From positions 1,879,501 through 1,943,500 of the forward strand of contig NZ_CP128494.1 of the NCBI RefSeq assembly GCF_030369615.1: a stretch of 64,000 nucleotides of DNA. Direction: 5' to 3'. The translations under genes and the position numbers were made by a program. The notes under the pieces are model-generated. The model saw nothing but the letters and a program-made list of their open reading frames with translations. It did not search any database and had not been told where the DNA came from. This stretch comes from Geobacillus stearothermophilus ATCC 12980. Lineage in GTDB: Bacteria > Bacillota > Bacilli > Bacillales > Anoxybacillaceae. Of this stretch, positions 53,381 through 64,000 are shown one piece after another. How positions within the stretch are numbered: position 1 is the first letter of the stretch; each line of letters starts with the position of its first letter.

Positions 53381-54568
53381 TCAATCTCCTTGAACGATGG
53401 GTTGTGGTACAGCAATATTTTCGATGACTTCGTAATGCAATTCTACCCTTACTTTACCATTCTCTTTCGTCTGATGCAAAACTTTTTCGCCGCGAATGAC
53501 CGCCTCTTCCGGCAGCTTGGCCCGCAGCTCGCGGCGGGCGATCTTTTTCGCTTCTGCAAACGCCTCTTCCCACGTATAGCTCCGTTTCACTTCCTCGGCT
53601 TCACGAATCGTAACACGCTCGTAATACACCGGCAAGTCCCATTTCCAAAACCGAAACGGCCGCTTTTTCGTTTCGATGACCGTATGGGCGAACGCCGGCT
53701 TCTCCCACCCCCAGATTGGAAGGGAAAAGCGGCCCATTGCGATATAATGCCGTTCGGCGAACGCGCCGGTCAACACATGAAACGTCGTCTCAAGCGGCAG
53801 GACAACGGTGGACTTGTACCATGTCTCGCCAAGCACCTTTCCGGTCGCCGGTACAAATTTCGTTCTCCCCTCGGCGCCGATCACGCCGGAAACGAGAAGC
53901 TGACCTTTTTGTACATAATCATTGACGGAAACGAGCGGTTGTCCTTCTTCAACGAACAAATCGGCGATCACCGCCTCTTTTTTGGCGACTAAATGGCGCG
54001 GGGGGATCGGTTCTTTCGGTTCCGGAATTTCTTTTTCCACGACGCGGAAATGCAGCAACGTCCCTTCCCACTCGACGCCGACCCATGTAATGTCATGGAT
54101 GCGTTCGGTCAGTTTCCTTTGCAACGTTTCCGGGTCATCGAGCAGAAATTGAAACACGCCGCGCTCGACGCCCATCCGTTTTAGTTCGCGGACGATTTGA
54201 TGTTCTGTCTCGGGGGAGGCGCCTTCAATGTCAATGCTCCACACAACGTTGGACAGCAGAAATACAATGGCCGCAAAAAGGAGCAGCCCGAGCCCAAACC
54301 CGCTGTTTCGCCGCGCCCGTCGCCAAAAAAACGGCAACCCTCTTCTCCCGACAAACGAAAGCTTGCACTCGCTTTGCCGGGCGATATGGCGAAACCGCTT
54401 GACATCGCTGAGCTTAATGAAAAATGTCGCCGTCTCCCGACTATGATTTTTCACATTCCATACGGCGATGCCCTGGCGCACGCAGGCGTTGATCAGCCGT
54501 TCGATCCCTTTTCCTTCCGCCTTGACACGCACGCTGCCGGCTAACGTGTCAACCCATCCATTTTTCAT
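53381..54568 (-). CDS. yqfD: Sporulation protein YqfD
   Basis: A 395-residue protein with a soluble N-terminal part (GSVRVKAEGKGIERLINACV), one membrane helix (GFGLGLLLFAAIVFLLSNVVW, about residues 90-110) and a long extracytoplasmic domain. The family is essential for full sporulation in B. subtilis and is expressed in the mother cell together with yqfC. The ATG overlaps the yqfC stop (ATGA). Its stop is 2 bases before the phoH start region, so phoH may be read from the same messenger. Confidence 0.9.
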   Translation of the reverse strand: MKNGWVDTLAGSVRVKAEGKGIERLINACVRQGIAVWNVKNHSRETATFFIKLSDVKRFRHIARQSECKLSFVGRRGLPFFWRRARRNSGFGLGLLLFAAIVFLLSNVVWSIDIEGASPETEHQIVRELKRMGVERGVFQFLLDDPETLQRKLTERIHDITWVGVEWEGTLLHFRVVEKEIPEPKEPIPPRHLVAKKEAVIADLFVEEGQPLVSVNDYVQKGQLLVSGVIGAEGRTKFVPATGKVLGETWYKSTVVLPLETTFHVLTGAFAERHYIAMGRFSLPIWGWEKPAFAHTVIETKKRPFRFWKWDLPVYYERVTIREAEEVKRSYTWEEAFAEAKKIARRELRAKLPEEAVIRGEKVLHQTKENGKVRVELHYEVIENIAVPQPIVQGD

Positions 54569-54858
54569 CGTTTGTCCTCCTCTATATAAACGACTTGGCT
54601 GATTTTCCCCTCCAATAAAATTTCTTCCGGCAAAATCGTTTTGATGACAAACTGTTCGCCGCGGACAAGCAGCTGCCCGTTCTGCAGCAAAAGGCGGAGC
54701 TCTTTATCGCTGAACGCGAGCAGCCCTCGGTGGTTTTCAATGTAAATATGTATGTGCCCCACCATCGTGATGCGGGGCAGATCCATGACGATATCGGCGG
54801 GAAGCTCGAGCTTTTCCGCCATCCACCGCTTCATCTGCTGGCGCCATTTCTTCACCAT
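54565..54858 (-). CDS. yqfC: Sporulation protein YqfC
   Basis: A 97-residue YabP/YqfC-family protein (LPADIVMDLPRITMVGHIHI, IENHRGLLAFSDKELRLLLQ, ILPEEILLEGKISQVVYIEE). In B. subtilis it is a sigma-E-dependent mother-cell gene acting with yqfD. The start is an ATG about 10 bases behind AAAGGGGGG. That ribosome binding site is in the 3' arm of a long hairpin; see the regulatory entry just upstream. An earlier in-frame ATG lies within the hairpin and is not used. Confidence 0.9.
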   Translation of the reverse strand: MVKKWRQQMKRWMAEKLELPADIVMDLPRITMVGHIHIYIENHRGLLAFSDKELRLLLQNGQLLVRGEQFVIKTILPEEILLEGKISQVVYIEEDKR

Positions 54859-54866
54859 ACAAAAAG

Positions 54867-54905
54867 ACCCCCCTTTCATCTCATATGTATGAGACAAAAG
54901 GGGGT
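54867..54905 (-). promoter_or_regulatory. Hairpin hiding the yqfC ribosome binding site, with a sigma-E-like -10 in the loop
   Basis: On the minus strand ACCCCCTTT pairs with AAAGGGGGT, and, after a 2-base interior bulge, TCTCAT with ATGAGA. The 3' arm is the yqfC ribosome binding site and TTTTTG follows. CATACATA (54884-54891) in the apex resembles the sigma-E -10 element, but no convincing -35 (GTGCTAG) stands 15 bases before it. Confidence 0.5.
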
Positions 54906-54918
54906 TCTAGCACCGCTT

Positions 54919-54957
54919 TTCAAAAACAACGGGCCCGCCTGCCGGCAAGGCCCATTG
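54919..54957 (-). terminator. Terminator of rpsU-yqeY
   Basis: CAATGGGCC pairs with GGCCCGTTG (one mismatch) on the minus strand and TTTTTG follows, directly after the yqeY stop. Confidence 0.78.
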
Positions 54958-54963
54958 CTTGTT

Positions 54964-55410
54964 TTATGAAAGCTGTTGTTGCACCAATTTATTGACGAGC
55001 GAACCGTCCGCTTTGCCTTTCACTTTCGGCATGATGGCGCTCATCACTTTTCCCATATCCGCCTTCGACGAAGCCCCGACTTCCTTGATCGTCTGCTCGA
55101 TCAGTTCGCGAAGTTCGTCCTCTGTCAGCGGTTTCGGCATATACGACTGAACGATGTCAATTTCGGTTTTTACTTTTTCGACAAGATCTGAACGGCCAGC
55201 GTTTTCAAATTCGCGGAGGGAGTCTTTACGCTGCTTCAGTTCACGAGAAAGAACGGTCAGCTCTTCGTCTTCCGAAAGCGGGCTTTTGCCGAGCTTGATC
55301 GCCTCGTTTTGCAGCGCCGCCTTCAGCATACGGAGAACAGACAGCTTTTCTTTCTCCTTGTTTTTCATCGCCTGCTTCATATCGTCATTCAAACGATCGA
55401 GAAGACTCAC
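54964..55410 (-). CDS. yqeY: GatB/YqeY domain protein YqeY
   Basis: A 148-residue helical protein of the YqeY family ([76 protein letters not shown]). The C-terminal part is shared with GatB, the tRNA amidotransferase subunit, where it contacts tRNA. Function unsettled. GTG start 8 bases behind AGAGGGTG. It follows rpsU by about 30 bases and is in one unit with it. Confidence 0.92.
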   Translation of the reverse strand: MSLLDRLNDDMKQAMKNKEKEKLSVLRMLKAALQNEAIKLGKSPLSEDEELTVLSRELKQRKDSLREFENAGRSDLVEKVKTEIDIVQSYMPKPLTEDELRELIEQTIKEVGASSKADMGKVMSAIMPKVKGKADGSLVNKLVQQQLS

Positions 55411-55439
55411 CGATTATACACCCTCTTTAATGCATGCTC

Positions 55440-55613
55440 TTAGTGCTTGCGCTTTCTAGCCGCTTCAGATTTTTTCTTCCGTCTGACGCTTGGTTTTTCA
55501 TAAAATTCGCGCTTTCTCACTTCTTGCAAAGTACCCGTTTTCGAAACGGCGCGTTTAAAGCGACGAAGAGCGTCGTCGATCGACTCGTTTTTGCGAACGA
55601 TCGTTTTGGACAT
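55440..55613 (-). CDS. rpsU: 30S ribosomal protein S21
   Basis: A 57-residue, very basic ribosomal protein ([40 protein letters not shown]). S21 helps mRNA base-pair with 16S rRNA at the small subunit platform. Start: ATG after GGGAGGGAAG. It leads the transcript rpsU-yqeY and has a strong promoter. Confidence 0.97.
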   Translation of the reverse strand: MSKTIVRKNESIDDALRRFKRAVSKTGTLQEVRKREFYEKPSVRRKKKSEAARKRKH

Positions 55614-55661
55614 CCTGCTTCCCTCCCTCCGAACAACAACCATTGCATATTGTACTTGTCA

Positions 55662-55691
55662 ATTATAATACATGTCGGCAGAAAAGGTCAA
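55662..55691 (-). promoter_or_regulatory. Sigma-A promoter of rpsU-yqeY
   Basis: On the minus strand TTGACC (55686-55691) and TATAAT (55662-55667) are 18 bases apart, about 50 bases before the rpsU start. Confidence 0.78.
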
Positions 55692-55777
55692 TAAAAAAGC
55701 GCGATCCCGGCGCCGAAAAAAGCAGTCATCGTCCGCGGACGAGGCCCATACATATAGGATGAAAGGGGAGATCGCCC

Positions 55778-56713
55778 GTGGGGCCGCTTTTGATGCTGTT
55801 TGCCATTTACACCGCCATTTTTCTGATCGGTATGTTCATGATGAAGGCCGGGTTTTACGCATTATCCGGCCATCGGTTGAAACGATGGCTCATGCGCTTT
55901 ACCGCTGCGCCATGGCAAGGATTTCTCACCGGGATGGCGGCAACCGCCCTCGTGCAAAGCAGCTCGGCGGTCATGGTGATGACGATCGGCCTCGTCGCCA
56001 CCGGCTATTTATCGTTTCGCCAGTCCATCGGCATCATTTTAGGCAGCAACATCGGCTCAACCGTCACAACCGAGCTGATGACACTCGATATCGGCGACGG
56101 CGCCATTCCGCTTCTCATCGGCGGCGCACTTCTCGTCTTCATAGGACGCCGCCGCTTCGTTTACAGCATCGGGATGATCGCCGTCGGCCTTGCCGCCTTG
56201 CTGTTTGCCATGAACGGCTTCTCCAGCCTCGCCAAGCCGCTCGCCGATTACCCGCTTGTTGACGCCTGGCTCAAGCAAACGAACAGCTCGACCGCCATCG
56301 GACTCTTCGTCGGCATTGCCTTGACCGCCCTCGTCCATTCGAGCGCGGCGACGATCGGCATCGCCATGGGGTTTTTACACGAACAGTTGTTGACGCTTCC
56401 AGCCGCCATCGCGATATTGCTTGGCGCCAACATCGGCACGTGCATTACCGGGCTGCTGGCCTCCATCGGTTCAAGCAAAGAAGCCCAGCTGACCGCTTAT
56501 ACCCATTTATGGCTGAACGTCGCCGGCGTTGCCGTCTTTGCCTTCTGGACGGAGCCGTTCGCCCGTTTTGCCGCCATGCTCAGCCCGGCGCCGGATGTGC
56601 AGCTCGCCCATGTGAGCGTCTTGTTTAACACCATTTGTTCAGCCGCCGCGTTGCCGTTTGTCGGCATCATCGAAACGGCCATCTTGCGTTTGCATGGCCA
56701 AAAGCGGGCTTAA
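55778..56713 (+). CDS. yqeW: Na/Pi cotransporter family protein YqeW
   Basis: A 311-residue membrane protein with the duplicated NptA/PNaS motif: [19 protein letters not shown] near residue 52 and [18 protein letters not shown] near residue 185, each followed by [10 protein letters not shown] or [10 protein letters not shown]. These are the QSSS-type signatures of sodium-phosphate symporters. It lacks the PhoU-like C-terminal domain found in longer relatives. GTG start behind AAAGGGGAG. It diverges from rpsU, and its stop overlaps the deoC stop by 3 bases. Confidence 0.88.
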   Translation: MGPLLMLFAIYTAIFLIGMFMMKAGFYALSGHRLKRWLMRFTAAPWQGFLTGMAATALVQSSSAVMVMTIGLVATGYLSFRQSIGIILGSNIGSTVTTELMTLDIGDGAIPLLIGGALLVFIGRRRFVYSIGMIAVGLAALLFAMNGFSSLAKPLADYPLVDAWLKQTNSSTAIGLFVGIALTALVHSSAATIGIAMGFLHEQLLTLPAAIAILLGANIGTCITGLLASIGSSKEAQLTAYTHLWLNVAGVAVFAFWTEPFARFAAMLSPAPDVQLAHVSVLFNTICSAAALPFVGIIETAILRLHGQKRA

Positions 56714-57381
56714 TAATCGGCGCGCCCAGTTTGGCCGCTGACGATGGCAACCCCGGAGCTCGTCCCGATGCGCGTCGCCCCAGCCTCGATCATCGCCTCA
56801 GCTGTTTTCCGGTCGCGAACGCCTCCTGAAGCTTTGACGCCCACATTGTCGCCGACCGTTTTTCGCATCAGCGCGACGTCTTCAACCGTCGCGCCGCCGC
56901 CTGAGAACCCAGTCGATGTTTTCACATAGTCAGCGCCCGCTTTCACCGCCAATTGGCAAGCGCGCACTTTTTCATCATCCGTCAAAAGCGCCGTTTCAAT
57001 AATTACTTTCACGAGTGCTTTTCCGGCTGCCGCTTCGACGACGGCGCGAATATCGCGCTCCACCCAGTCGTCGGCTCCGCTTTTTAAGGCGCCGATGTTG
57101 ATGACCATATCGACTTCGCGTGCGCCGTTTTCGATGGCGTTTTTCGTTTCAAACGCTTTCGTTTCCGGCGTTGTCGCCCCAAGCGGAAAGCCGATGACCG
57201 TGCAGACGCGGACATCCGTGCCGGAAAGTTCCCGCGCCGCCGTTTTCACCCACGACGGGTTGACGCATACTGAGGCAAACCCGTACTGTTTCGCCTCCGC
57301 GCATAATTGAACGATTTGCTCTTCCGTTGCCTCCGGCTTGAGCAGCGTATGGTCGATCATGTTCGCAATGTTCACTGTCAT
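56710..57381 (-). CDS. deoC: Deoxyribose-phosphate aldolase
   Basis: A 223-residue class I aldolase that splits deoxyribose-5-phosphate into glyceraldehyde-3-phosphate and acetaldehyde. The Schiff-base Lys is in [15 protein letters not shown], the proton relay Asp/Lys are in [11 protein letters not shown] and [11 protein letters not shown], and [11 protein letters not shown] is the phosphate loop. ATG is chosen behind AAAGGGG. It stands alone, not in a dra-nupC-pdp type operon. Confidence 0.95.
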   Translation of the reverse strand: MTVNIANMIDHTLLKPEATEEQIVQLCAEAKQYGFASVCVNPSWVKTAARELSGTDVRVCTVIGFPLGATTPETKAFETKNAIENGAREVDMVINIGALKSGADDWVERDIRAVVEAAAGKALVKVIIETALLTDDEKVRACQLAVKAGADYVKTSTGFSGGGATVEDVALMRKTVGDNVGVKASGGVRDRKTAEAMIEAGATRIGTSSGVAIVSGQTGRADY

Positions 57382-57489
57382 GGACACTTGCCCCTTTCTG
57401 CCGCTGCAAAAAGATAGAAGGTCTGACGTCTACCATCATACCATGTCTGCGAGGCAAAAACTAGCCGTCATCTGTATAGTTCCCGAGAA

Positions 57490-57522
57490 AAAGAAGAAAA
57501 AACCCCAGCCGAGGCTGGGGTG
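57490..57522 (-). terminator. Terminator of the heat-shock/mtaB operon
   Basis: ACCCCAGCC pairs perfectly with GGCTGGGGT around a 2-4 base loop and a run of six T follows on the minus strand. Confidence 0.88.
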
Positions 57523-57547
57523 TCTGTGCTTGTCTCTCCATATCAGG

Positions 57548-58897
57548 TTATGAGCTTAACTTTACGGGATGAGCTGCCCCATCCGGCACAATGCGGACAA
57601 ACTCACCTTCGTTGTACGGGTAGCCGGCTTTCGTGATTTTTACTTTCACGAGTTCGCCGACCATCTCTTCTGTCCCCGGGAAACGGACTTTCAAATAGTT
57701 GTCCGTATAGCCGATATACATGCCCGGATGATCTTTGTCTTGCTCTTCTGGAATGACTTCGAGCACGTGCCCTTCAAATCGCGACGCGTATTCTTTCGCC
57801 AGCTGATCAGATAGGGCAATGAGTCGGCGGACGCGGTCATGTTTCGTCTCTTCGTCCACTTGGTCCGGCATGCGCGCCGCCGGTGTGCCAGTCCGCTTCG
57901 AATACGGAAAGACGTGCAGCTCGGAAAACTGCTGCTCGCGGATAAAGTGGTACGTTTCCATAAATTCCTCTTCCGTTTCACCCGGAAAACCGACGATGAC
58001 ATCGGACGTTACGGCGAGTTCCGGGAACACTTCCCGCAGGCGGGCAAGCCGCTCGGCGAAAAATTCCACCGTATATTTGCGGCGCATCCGCTTGAGCACC
58101 GTGTTCGACCCGGATTGAAGCGGAATGTGCAAATGGCGAACGATTTTGTCCGAACGCTGCAACACATCGATCACTTCATCGGTAATTTGGCTCGCCTCAA
58201 TCGACGAAATGCGAATCCGTTTCAGCCCCGGCACTTGCTCATCCAAATCGCGCAGCAGCGCCGCGAAGTTATAGTCTTTTAGATCGGTGCCGTAGCCGCC
58301 CGTATGAATGCCGGTCAACACGATTTCCTTATAGCCGGCGGCGACAAGCTGGCGCGCCTGGCGGATGATTTCTTTTGGATTGCGCGAACGCATCAAGCCG
58401 CGCGCCCACGGGATGATGCAAAACGTGCAAAAGTTGTTGCACCCTTCTTGAATTTTCAACGATGCCCGCGTCCGGTCGGTGAACGACGGCACATCCATTT
58501 CCTCAAACACGCGCGTTTTCATAATGTTATGGACCGCGTTGATCGGCTGGCGCTCGCGCTGAAACTGCTCAACGTAGTCCAAAATTTTATGCCGGTCTTG
58601 CGTGCCGATGACAATATCGACGCCCGGAATCGCCATCACTTCCGCCGGCGATGTTTGCGCATAGCAGCCGGTCACGCAGACGACGGCATCCGGATTGCGG
58701 CGCACCGCACGACGGATGACTTGGCGGCTTTTTTTGTCGCCGGTGTTCGTCACTGTGCACGTGTTGATCACATACACATCGGCGCGGCTCTCAAACTCCG
58801 TCCGTTCGTAGCCGGCCTTTTTAAACAGCTGCCAAATCGCCTCTGTTTCGTAATGATTGACTTTGCAGCCTAATGTATGGAAAGCCACTGTTGGCAT
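57548..58897 (-). CDS. mtaB: tRNA methylthiotransferase MtaB (ms2t6A37)
   Basis: A 449-residue radical-SAM enzyme that adds a methylthio group to t6A37 in tRNA Lys(UUU). The N-terminal domain binds one [4Fe-4S] cluster with cysteines in LGCKVNHYE, INTCTVTN and VTGCYAQ; the radical SAM cluster is CNNFCTFCIIP; a TRAM domain ends the chain (RFEGHVLEVIPEEQ on). ATG behind GAGGTG is chosen over a start 8 codons upstream. Last gene of the unit that begins with the heat-shock genes. Confidence 0.94.
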   Translation of the reverse strand: MPTVAFHTLGCKVNHYETEAIWQLFKKAGYERTEFESRADVYVINTCTVTNTGDKKSRQVIRRAVRRNPDAVVCVTGCYAQTSPAEVMAIPGVDIVIGTQDRHKILDYVEQFQRERQPINAVHNIMKTRVFEEMDVPSFTDRTRASLKIQEGCNNFCTFCIIPWARGLMRSRNPKEIIRQARQLVAAGYKEIVLTGIHTGGYGTDLKDYNFAALLRDLDEQVPGLKRIRISSIEASQITDEVIDVLQRSDKIVRHLHIPLQSGSNTVLKRMRRKYTVEFFAERLARLREVFPELAVTSDVIVGFPGETEEEFMETYHFIREQQFSELHVFPYSKRTGTPAARMPDQVDEETKHDRVRRLIALSDQLAKEYASRFEGHVLEVIPEEQDKDHPGMYIGYTDNYLKVRFPGTEEMVGELVKVKITKAGYPYNEGEFVRIVPDGAAHPVKLSS

Positions 58898-58964
58898 GTT
58901 GTTCACCTCACTGCAGGCCATGCCGCTGAGCTAGCAGCATGACTGAATTTGTTCAAACCGTTGA

Positions 58965-59741
58965 TTACTGTTGCGCCGCCTCCCAATCTGGCGCGCGCAG
59001 CTCCCATTCATAGGAAGCCGCGGCAAGCAGATAAAGCGGCGCCGTTTCCGTGCGCAAAATGCGCGGGCCAAGGCTGCACGGCAAAAAGCCGCCTTGTCGG
59101 AGCCGCTTTGCCTCCTCAGGGCTAAATCCACCCTCAGGTCCGAACACGGCTAGCAGCGTGCCGCCGGGCTTGAGGCCGGCAAGCAGCGCCGGCAGCGAAC
59201 CGTGCCGTCCCCCGCGCCCTTCTTCTTCATAGGCGAATAGACGTTGATCCACCGTTTCGCCAAAAGCAAGCAGCGCGTCCAGCGAAAGCGGCGCTCGCAC
59301 CTCGGGCAATGACGTGCGTTCCGCCTGTTCGGCCGCCTCTTTCGCAATTTTTTTCCACCGTTCCACTTTTTTCTCCGCTTTCTTCATGTCCCATTTGACG
59401 ACCGAACGGGCGGCGAAAAACGGCAGAAAGCCGGCGGCGCCAAGCTCCGTCCCTTTTTGGATGACAAACTCCCACTTTTCGCCTTTCGGCAGCCCCTGGG
59501 CGATATAAATGCGCACCGGCAATTCGCGTCCCTCTTCCTTCCATTGTACAATACGGGCGCGCACATGATCACTGGCAATTTGTTCAATGCTGCATACAGC
59601 CGTGCGCCCGTCCGGAAAGACGCAAGCGATCGCATCCCCCGGCTTCATGCGCATGACGCGGGCGATATGGTGCGCGTCAGCGCCGCTGATCGTGACGACT
59701 TCGCCTCGGCGCTCCCGTTCGGAAACGAAATATCGCTGCAA
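58965..59741 (-). CDS. rsmE: 16S rRNA (uracil(1498)-N3)-methyltransferase RsmE
   Basis: A 258-residue SPOUT methyltransferase. The N-terminal PUA-like part contains GADAHHIARVMRMKPGD, and the knotted SAM site has FGPEGGFSPEEA and LGPRILRTETAPLYLL. It methylates U1498 in 16S rRNA. The start is a TTG about 9 bases after AAGGG. It follows prmA by 18 bases, so both are on one messenger. Confidence 0.93.
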   Translation of the reverse strand: MQRYFVSERERRGEVVTISGADAHHIARVMRMKPGDAIACVFPDGRTAVCSIEQIASDHVRARIVQWKEEGRELPVRIYIAQGLPKGEKWEFVIQKGTELGAAGFLPFFAARSVVKWDMKKAEKKVERWKKIAKEAAEQAERTSLPEVRAPLSLDALLAFGETVDQRLFAYEEEGRGGRHGSLPALLAGLKPGGTLLAVFGPEGGFSPEEAKRLRQGGFLPCSLGPRILRTETAPLYLLAAASYEWELRAPDWEAAQQ

Positions 59742-59759
59742 CGAACATCCCTTCTTTGT

Positions 59760-60707
59760 TTACGACTTGATGGCGACTAACGCGACCCAATCTTCCATCA
59801 CGTTCACTTCCTCAATGACAAACCCAGCCGCCAGCAGCCCGTCTTTGACGTCCTGCTTTTTCGCCTGGATGATGCCGGAGGTGATGAAGCGGCCGCCCGG
59901 CTTCAGCAGCCGGAAAGCGTCGGAGGCAAAACGCAAAATGATTTCCGCCAAAATGTTGGCGACAATCACATCAGCCGGCTCATCGACATGGTCAAGCAAA
60001 TTGTTTTGCGCCACCGTAACGACCGACTGCACTTTATTGAGCTTGACGTTCAGCCGTGCGCTGTCGACTGCGACCGGATCCAAATCGAACGCCCGCACCG
60101 ACCGGGCGCCGAGCATCGCCGCAGCGATGCTTAAAATGCCGGAGCCGGTGCCGACGTCAATGACCGCATCGCCGGGGCGCACATATTTTTCGAGCGCCTG
60201 CAGGCACATGACCGTCGTCGGGTGGGTGCCGGTGCCAAACGCCATGCCCGGATCCATTTCAATGATCAACTCATCATCGGAAACCGGCTCATACGTTTCC
60301 CACGTCGGCACGATCGTAAACTTCTCCGACACTTTCACCGGATGATAATGCTTTTTCCACGCCGTCGCCCACTCTTCCTCATTCACTTCGCTCAATGTAA
60401 TCTTATTTTTTCCAAGGTCAATATCATATAGCCATAAATTGTTAATCGCTTGTTTAATTTGTTCGACTGTTTCGCCAAGAAAGCTGTTGACCGGCAAATA
60501 CGCCTTAATGATGACGCCTTCTTCCGGATAATCGTCCGGATTGAGTTCGACGATTTCCCCGTACCAGTCATCGCGGTCTTTCACAAGATCGTACGGATCT
60601 TCAATGACCACGCCGCCGGCGCCGGCCTCATGCAAAATGTTCGAAATCGCCTCGACCGCCTCGTGCGTCGTATGAATGCTGATTTCCGACCATTTCATCG
60701 CGCTCAC
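59760..60707 (-). CDS. prmA: 50S ribosomal protein L11 methyltransferase PrmA
   Basis: A 315-residue enzyme that trimethylates L11. The N-terminal substrate-recognition part ([20 protein letters not shown]) is followed by the SAM-binding core with [17 protein letters not shown], and NILAEI of the NxxxxP-type active region. GTG at 60707 overlaps the dnaJ stop (GTGA), with AAAGGAG just before; an ATG three codons downstream (60698) gives the start that B. subtilis PrmA has. Either is possible. It is the first of three modification genes behind dnaJ. Confidence 0.93.
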   Translation of the reverse strand: MSAMKWSEISIHTTHEAVEAISNILHEAGAGGVVIEDPYDLVKDRDDWYGEIVELNPDDYPEEGVIIKAYLPVNSFLGETVEQIKQAINNLWLYDIDLGKNKITLSEVNEEEWATAWKKHYHPVKVSEKFTIVPTWETYEPVSDDELIIEMDPGMAFGTGTHPTTVMCLQALEKYVRPGDAVIDVGTGSGILSIAAAMLGARSVRAFDLDPVAVDSARLNVKLNKVQSVVTVAQNNLLDHVDEPADVIVANILAEIILRFASDAFRLLKPGGRFITSGIIQAKKQDVKDGLLAAGFVIEEVNVMEDWVALVAIKS

Positions 60708-61852
60708 GCTTCTCCTTTAAACGCCTTTTTGACTTTCTCAAAAAAACGGCCGTGCGGCCCGTCGTGCATCGTCTCCCCACCAAGCCGGTCAAACTCGCGC
60801 AGCAGTTGCTTTTGTTTTTCCGTCAGCTTTGTCGGCGTCACGACGCGGACGATGACGTGCTGATCCCCCTGTCCATAGCCGCGCACGTTTGGCACTCCTT
60901 TCCCTCTCAGGCGGAAGCGCGTGCCCGTTTGCGTGCCGGCCGGAATTTTCAACTTCACATCGCCATAGAGCGTCGGCACCTCAATCTCATCGCCGAGCGC
61001 CGCTTGAGCAAAGGAAAGCGGCACTTCACAATAAATGTCGAGCCCGTCGCGCTCGAAAAATTCATGCGGCTCCACTCGGAAAATGATGTACAAGTCCCCC
61101 GGCGGCCCGCCGTTGACCCCTGGCTCCCCTTGGCCGGCGACACGCAGCTGCTGGCCGTCGTCGACGCCGGCCGGGATTTTGACATGAATCTTTTTCCGTT
61201 GCTTGACGCGGCCCGTCCCGCCGCATGTCGGACATTTTTCCGGAATGTACCGGCCCGTCCCGCCACATGTCGGACATGTCCGACGGTTGATGATGCGGCC
61301 AAACGGCGTCGCCTGCTCGCTCGTGATTTGCCCGCTGCCGCCGCAACGTGAGCACGGCTGGGGGCTTGTGCCCGGTTTGGCGCCGCTGCCATGGCACGTT
61401 TCGCACGTCTCTTCGCGCGGCACTTCAATTTCCGTTTCTTTTCCAAATGCCGCTTCCTCAAATGTGAGCGTCATCATGTATTCCACATCGGCCCCTTTGC
61501 GCGGCCCGCTCGCCCGCTGGCGCGGCCCGCCGCCGAAAAACGTCTCAAAAATATCTTCAAACCCGCCAAAGCCGCTAAAGCCGCCGAAATCAAACCCTCC
61601 GCCTCGGAATCCGCCGCCGCCAAACGCTTCGTTCGGGTCGGCATGGCCGAATCGGTCGTAGCGGGCCCGCTTTTCGTCGTCGCTCAATACTTCGTACGCC
61701 TCTTTAATTTCTTTAAACTTTTCCGCGGCGTCCGGCGCTTTGTTAATGTCTGGATGATACTGCTTCGAAAGCTTTCGGTACGCTTTTTTGATCTCGTCTT
61801 TCGTCGCGTTTTTGCTGACGCCGAGAACTTCGTAGTAATCGCGCTTCGCCAT
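60704..61852 (-). CDS. dnaJ: Chaperone protein DnaJ
   Basis: A 382-residue type I Hsp40. The J domain has the HPD tripeptide in [13 protein letters not shown]; a Gly/Phe-rich segment ([20 protein letters not shown]) follows; four CxxCxGxG repeats ([24 protein letters not shown] twice) form two zinc sites; the C-terminal substrate domain ends with the dimer helix. It stimulates DnaK ATPase. Between dnaK and dnaJ there is a terminator-like hairpin, which may lower dnaJ expression. Confidence 0.97.
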   Translation of the reverse strand: MAKRDYYEVLGVSKNATKDEIKKAYRKLSKQYHPDINKAPDAAEKFKEIKEAYEVLSDDEKRARYDRFGHADPNEAFGGGGFRGGGFDFGGFSGFGGFEDIFETFFGGGPRQRASGPRKGADVEYMMTLTFEEAAFGKETEIEVPREETCETCHGSGAKPGTSPQPCSRCGGSGQITSEQATPFGRIINRRTCPTCGGTGRYIPEKCPTCGGTGRVKQRKKIHVKIPAGVDDGQQLRVAGQGEPGVNGGPPGDLYIIFRVEPHEFFERDGLDIYCEVPLSFAQAALGDEIEVPTLYGDVKLKIPAGTQTGTRFRLRGKGVPNVRGYGQGDQHVIVRVVTPTKLTEKQKQLLREFDRLGGETMHDGPHGRFFEKVKKAFKGEA

Positions 61853-61932
61853 CGTTGATCATCCACTCCCGATTCATTCACATAAATTTTATTTTATCAT
61901 TTCCCTTTGGTTAATGGCAATATGTGAATGCT

Positions 61933-61975
61933 AGAAAAAAAGTCAAAGCCAAGGCAGGCCTGACTTTGACTTTCG
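61933..61975 (-). terminator. Terminator-like hairpin between dnaK and dnaJ
   Basis: AAAGTCAAAGTCA pairs with TGGCTTTGACTTT on the minus strand (one to two mismatches) and a run of T follows. As dnaJ has no clear promoter of its own, it is probably a partial terminator or a processing site within the operon. Confidence 0.72.
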
Positions 61976-61981
61976 GCAGCA

Positions 61982-63805
<1,824 letters not shown>

Positions 63806-63824
63806 TCATCACCCTCCATTTCCG

Positions 63825-64000
63825 TTATTGGCTGACTTTGACCATCGCAGGACGGAGAATGCGGTCTTTCAGCTTGTAGCCTTTTTGCAGCTCTTCGACG
63901 ACTGTATTCGGCTCATAGCCATCTTCGTCCGTCTGCATGACCGCCTGATGCAGATGGGGGTCAAACGGTTTTCCGACCGCCTCAATCGCCTCGACGCCTT
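63825..64000 (-). CDS. grpE: Nucleotide exchange factor GrpE (C-terminal part; 5' end outside window)
   Basis: The last 58 residues are visible: [20 protein letters not shown], then [20 protein letters not shown] and MVKVSQ at the end. This is the conserved beta-wing of GrpE that contacts DnaK and releases ADP. The gene runs off the right edge on the minus strand; hrcA and the CIRCE element would be further to the right. Twenty-two bases separate it from dnaK. Confidence 0.97.
   Translation of the reverse strand, partial: GVEAIEAVGKPFDPHLHQAVMQTDEDGYEPNTVVEELQKGYKLKDRILRPAMVKVSQ

Noticed and set aside
55672..56262. 196-codon plus-strand frame overlapping yqeW
   Set aside because: Out of frame with the well-supported yqeW; Arg/His-rich shadow of a GC-rich membrane protein gene.

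Overview
This 64 kb window is chromosomal DNA of a thermophilic Gram-positive Bacillaceae bacterium, almost certainly a Geobacillus close to G. stearothermophilus / G. kaustophilus. The evidence is high GC with many GTG and TTG starts, strong AAGGAGG-type ribosome binding sites, a manganese superoxide dismutase that reads like the G. stearothermophilus enzyme, and a gene order that follows the Bacillus subtilis yqh-yqg-yqf-yqe region gene by gene. It is mostly core genome: no prophage, no CRISPR array, no rRNA or tRNA genes.

Layout. 1-5 kb: the end of yqhG, then (minus strand) the late competence operon comGA-comGB-comGC-comGD-comGE-comGF-comGG followed by yqzE. 5-17 kb: an HTH regulator with a SufR-like cysteine set, yqgY, a broken MidA-type methyltransferase gene, an IS605-like remnant, yqgX, yqgW, yqgT, glcK, yqgQ, a SpoVAF-like GerA protein, a membrane-anchored unknown, rhomboid gluP, yqgO, a DUF92 protein, fthC and rpmG. 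17-23 kb: yqzD-yqzC and the phosphate uptake operon pstS-pstC-pstA-pstB with phoU, preceded by a textbook four-repeat Pho box. 23-31 kb: pbpA, yqgE, sodA, yqgB, a truncated PstS-like pseudogene, yqfZ, ispG, yqfX, yqfW. 31-38 kb: the zinc cluster znuC-znuB-zur with a 7-1-7 operator, yqfU, yqfT, nfo, cshB, yqfQ, ispH. 38-46 kb: yqfO, trmK, cccA, a small membrane protein, sigA, dnaG, ppsR. 46-57 kb: ccpN, recO, yqzL, era, cdd, dgkA, ybeY, pgpH, phoH, yqfD, yqfC, yqeY, rpsU, yqeW, deoC. 57-64 kb: mtaB, rsmE, prmA, dnaJ, dnaK and the end of grpE.

How the genes fit together. Blocks form translationally coupled units (4-base ATGA overlaps or slightly longer overlaps): the competence pseudopilus, phosphate acquisition under PhoP-type control, zinc import with its own repressor, the replication/transcription unit dnaG-sigA with a vegetative and a sigma-H-type promoter, the ribosome-maturation and membrane unit era-cdd-dgkA-ybeY-pgpH-phoH-yqfD-yqfC, and the heat-shock unit grpE-dnaK-dnaJ extended by prmA-rsmE-mtaB. 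Many genes end in strong hairpin terminators, several of which overlap the stop codon.

What stands out. (1) A 268 bp TnpB-less IS605-type element (7447-7714) made almost entirely of hairpins, ending in the typical right-end hairpin and bounded by TTCAC at both inferred ends. It sits 15 bases upstream of the start codon of a gene that has since suffered two single-base losses in G runs. (2) ccpN, whose conserved N-terminus is encoded but has no ATG, GTG or TTG at the expected place. (3) A hairpin before yqfC that hides the ribosome binding site and carries a sigma-E-like -10 element in its loop. (4) A truncated PstS-like lipoprotein gene. No wholly new multi-gene system is visible; the IS605-type element is the best candidate for follow-up.
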